Source: Clostridiales bacterium (GTDB lineage: Bacteria > Bacillota > Clostridia > Lachnospirales > CAG-274). Taken from it: a stretch of 8,285 nt of DNA. Position 1 is the first letter of the stretch. Every line of letters starts with the position of its first letter. The stretch lies in assembly GCA_021202835.1 (NCBI GenBank), contig JAJQCI010000198.1, forward strand, positions 1-8,285. The letters are read 5' to 3'. The position numbers were made by a program, and so were the translations under genes. Below the pieces are notes generated by a model. That model did no database searches. It worked only from the letters and a program-made list of their open reading frames with translations, and was not told where the DNA came from. Shown in pieces: positions 6,818 through 8,285 of this stretch.

Positions 6818-6937
6818 TTTACACCTAATCAAGAATTATGTATTTTACTTGCCTTGTTGGAAACAAACAGTGAGGAAAAGGCAAAAGAGGCTGTCAAAAG
6901 TGCAATTAGACGAATTGACAAGTTACAAAAAGAATGA
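6818..6937 (+). pseudogene. Short reading frame with ribosome binding site but no usable start codon
   Basis: Frame 2 from TTT 6818 to TGA 6935-6937 encodes 39 residues beginning FTPNQELCILLALLE and ending RRIDKLQKE, a charged helical peptide similar in style to the 58-aa protein before it. A good AAGGAG at 6806-6811 sits at the right distance, but the start region reads ATAATTTACACC and the frame is closed by TAA at 6815-6817. Restoring one base (ATAAT to ATAATG before TTT) would give a normal start, so this looks like a gene that lost its start by a one-base deletion. The alternative is a chance frame. No family is recognised. Confidence 0.35.
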
Positions 6938-6947
6938 TTATTTTTAC

Positions 6948-6991
6948 AAAAAGTGGCAGGCTGCTCATTAATTCGGCGGCCTGCCGTTTTT
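6948..6991. terminator. Bidirectional terminator between the Trk operon and the S41 protease gene
   Basis: GGCAGGC (6955-6961) pairs with GCCTGCC (6979-6985). The stem extends inward through TGC/GCG-type and wobble pairs to a loop near 6966-6974. On the plus strand it is followed by GTTTTT (6986-6991). On the minus strand the A tract at 6948-6952 reads as a T tail. It lies directly behind the minus-strand stop codon (6998-7000), so it serves both converging transcripts. Confidence 0.88.
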
Positions 6992-6997
6992 ATGGTT

Positions 6998-8164
6998 TCA
7001 GCGAAAAACATCTATCGCCTTTTGAAGCTGAATATCGTTTTCCAAATCGGGCTGTGCGCTGCTGTTCGTTACGGAGGGAAGAGAAAAGCCATCTGCGGCG
7101 GAAACTTCAACGTCAGGGGTGATGCCCTCGCCGTGAATGCATACGCCGTTTGGAGTATAATATTTTGCTACGGTAAGCTTAACACAGCTGCCGTCGGAAA
7201 GGCTGTAGCTGTCCTGAACGACACCCTTGCCGTAGGTTGTGGTGCCTACGATTGTACCTGCGCCGTAGTCCTTAACGGCTCCGGTGAGAACCTCGGAGGC
7301 CGAAGCGGAATTTCCGCTTACCAATATAACAAGAGGAATATCAAGACAGTCAGAGTCAGATTCATAATATTTTTTTTCGCCGTTTTTATATTCAAGATAG
7401 GTGATTGTTCCCTCGGGGAGAATTGTGTCGGCTATATTGTTTACAGTCGTCAGCAGGCCTCCCGGATTGTTTCTTAAGTCTATTATAAGCCCGTCAATAT
7501 TCTCCAAAGCCTTAACGGCTTCGTCAAACTGCTCCGCCGTGTTGGTTTCAAAGCCGGTTATTCTTATATAGCCTAAATTTCCATCAAGCAAAGCATAGCA
7601 AACAGAGGGTATATCTATGTTTTCGGAGGAAATTTCCGCCGAAAATTCACTTCCGTCACTGTGCTTTCCCTTGACGGTAAATTTATCATCTGCGCTTTTT
7701 ATAAAATTGACAGCCTCAAGATAGCTTTCACTGTCGGTTATGTCTATTTCTCCTACGGAATAAATTATATCACCCTGTAAAATACCTGCGTTTTGGGCAG
7801 GAGAGTCGGCGTAAACCTCTTCAACCTTCATAAGGTTTTCATCTGTCAGAGAAATTTGAATTCCTATTCCGGAATATGAGCCGTCAAGGTTTTCTCTGAA
7901 AAGAGTGAATTCCTCTGCTGTCATATAGGAGGAATATTTGTCTCCCAAACCGGCAATATAGCCCTTATATATGTATTCCTCCAGTTCATCTCGGGATACA
8001 TCGTCAACATAATTTTCTTCAACAAGCCTTTCTATAACGCTTATTTTTTTGTCAACGGGAATGATTCCGCTTAAAATGCTTATTCCCATCCTCACATTAT
8101 AAATAACGGCAAAGCATAGACAGGCCGCCGCAAAACCCAAAACAAAGCTTTTTCTTTTTGACAT
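6998..8164 (-). CDS. S41 family carboxyl-terminal processing peptidase (CtpA/CtpB type), membrane-anchored
   Basis: This is a serine protease that cleaves proteins near their C-termini outside the cytoplasmic membrane. An N-terminal anchor follows the basic start MSKRKS, with hydrophobic residues about 7-24, and there is no clear cleavage site. A dimerisation/cap helix region follows (about 38-95), then a PDZ domain of about 96-165 with GIGIQISL and SPAQNAGILQGDII. The protease core spans about 195-350. The catalytic residues are intact: Ser288 in NSASASE, Lys313 in YGKGVVQ and Gln317. The Ser-Lys spacing of 25 and Lys-Gln spacing of 4 match B. subtilis CtpB. RNNPGG at 231-236 is the family strand motif. 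At 388 residues the length is typical, without a C-terminal peptidoglycan-binding domain. The start ATG has GAGGG (8176-8172) 7 nt upstream. It is a single gene, convergent with the Trk operon and divergent from an unseen gene beyond the window. Roles in the family include sporulation signalling and envelope proteolysis; the substrate here is unknown. Confidence 0.93.
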   Translation of the reverse strand: MSKRKSFVLGFAAACLCFAVIYNVRMGISILSGIIPVDKKISVIERLVEENYVDDVSRDELEEYIYKGYIAGLGDKYSSYMTAEEFTLFRENLDGSYSGIGIQISLTDENLMKVEEVYADSPAQNAGILQGDIIYSVGEIDITDSESYLEAVNFIKSADDKFTVKGKHSDGSEFSAEISSENIDIPSVCYALLDGNLGYIRITGFETNTAEQFDEAVKALENIDGLIIDLRNNPGGLLTTVNNIADTILPEGTITYLEYKNGEKKYYESDSDCLDIPLVILVSGNSASASEVLTGAVKDYGAGTIVGTTTYGKGVVQDSYSLSDGSCVKLTVAKYYTPNGVCIHGEGITPDVEVSAADGFSLPSVTNSSAQPDLENDIQLQKAIDVFR

Positions 8165-8200
8165 AAAACCGCCCTCTTTATATTAATTTTCCTTATATAT

Positions 8201-8206
8201 ATTATA
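8201..8206 (-). promoter_or_regulatory. Possible -10 element of the S41 protease gene
   Basis: The minus strand reads TATAAT at 8206-8201, about 37 bases before the start codon. No good -35 hexamer lies 16-18 bp upstream. TTGCCT at 8223-8218 would fit only a TATATA -10 at 8199-8194 with an 18-bp spacer. The region is so AT-rich that either could be chance. Confidence 0.35.
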
Positions 8207-8249
8207 TTACATTCTCAAGGCAAAATCATTAAAAAAATTAAAATTTTTA

Positions 8250-8278
8250 TTGAAAACGGAAAATAAAAGTGTTACAAT
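8250..8278 (+). promoter_or_regulatory. Outward plus-strand promoter at the right edge
   Basis: TTGAAA (8250-8255) and TACAAT (8273-8278) are separated by 17 bp, each one mismatch from consensus. TGT directly before the -10 adds an extended -10 element. It faces right and must serve a gene beyond the window, divergent from the S41 protease gene. Confidence 0.65.
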
Positions 8279-8285
8279 ATTATGT

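Noticed and set aside
6953..7477. 174-codon plus-strand open frame at the right side
   Set aside because: It is antisense to the well-supported S41 protease gene, whose motifs and catalytic residues fix the coding strand. It also begins inside the terminator stem.
1..8285. Defence system, CRISPR array, tRNA, rRNA or complete insertion sequence
   Set aside because: No regularly spaced repeats, tRNA-like cloverleaf, rRNA segments or terminal inverted repeats with a transposase were found. The only mobile-type trace is the nuclease remnant.

Overview
The window looks like chromosomal DNA of an anaerobic low-to-moderate GC Firmicute, probably class Clostridia. The reasons are strong AGGAGG-type ribosome binding sites, frequent ATA, AGA and AAA codons, T-tailed hairpin terminators, and the gene families present. 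The class assignment is inference; no rRNA or other marker gene is present.

Layout. (1) 1-3032 is a complete three-gene ABC importer operon: lipoprotein substrate-binding protein, membrane permease and ATPase. This is the ABC_sub_bind / TrpXYZ-like group. It is driven by a perfect consensus sigma-70 promoter, and a hairpin lies between the binding-protein and permease genes. (2) 3033-3570 holds a decayed remnant of an Rpn-type (PD-(D/E)XK) nuclease/transposase gene: only the C-terminal part is present, and it is interrupted by a frameshift. A good terminator follows it. (3) 3571-6518 is a Trk potassium uptake locus, trkA then trkH. trkA is intact. trkH carries a +1 frameshift near 6050-6057 and cannot be read as one protein as given. 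(4) 6519-6992 holds a 9-bp perfect inverted repeat, an unrecognised 58-aa gene with a strong ribosome binding site, a second short reading frame that has a ribosome binding site but no usable start codon, and a bidirectional terminator. (5) 6998-8164 on the minus strand encodes a membrane-anchored S41 (CtpA/CtpB-type) carboxyl-terminal processing protease with an intact catalytic triad. (6) 8165-8285 is a divergent promoter region whose plus-strand promoter points out of the window.

How the genes work together. The first three genes form one importer, with the substrate unproven. TrkA would be the cytosolic NAD-dependent gate of the TrkH potassium channel-like subunit. The protease stands alone and converges on the Trk operon. 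I see no defence system, CRISPR array, tRNA, rRNA or complete mobile element.

Most of the window is ordinary. The points worth a second look are the broken trkH next to an intact trkA, the degenerate nucleotide site in the second half of TrkA, the small unrecognised genes behind trkH, and three apparent single-base lesions in one window. The last could mean real decay or sequence error.
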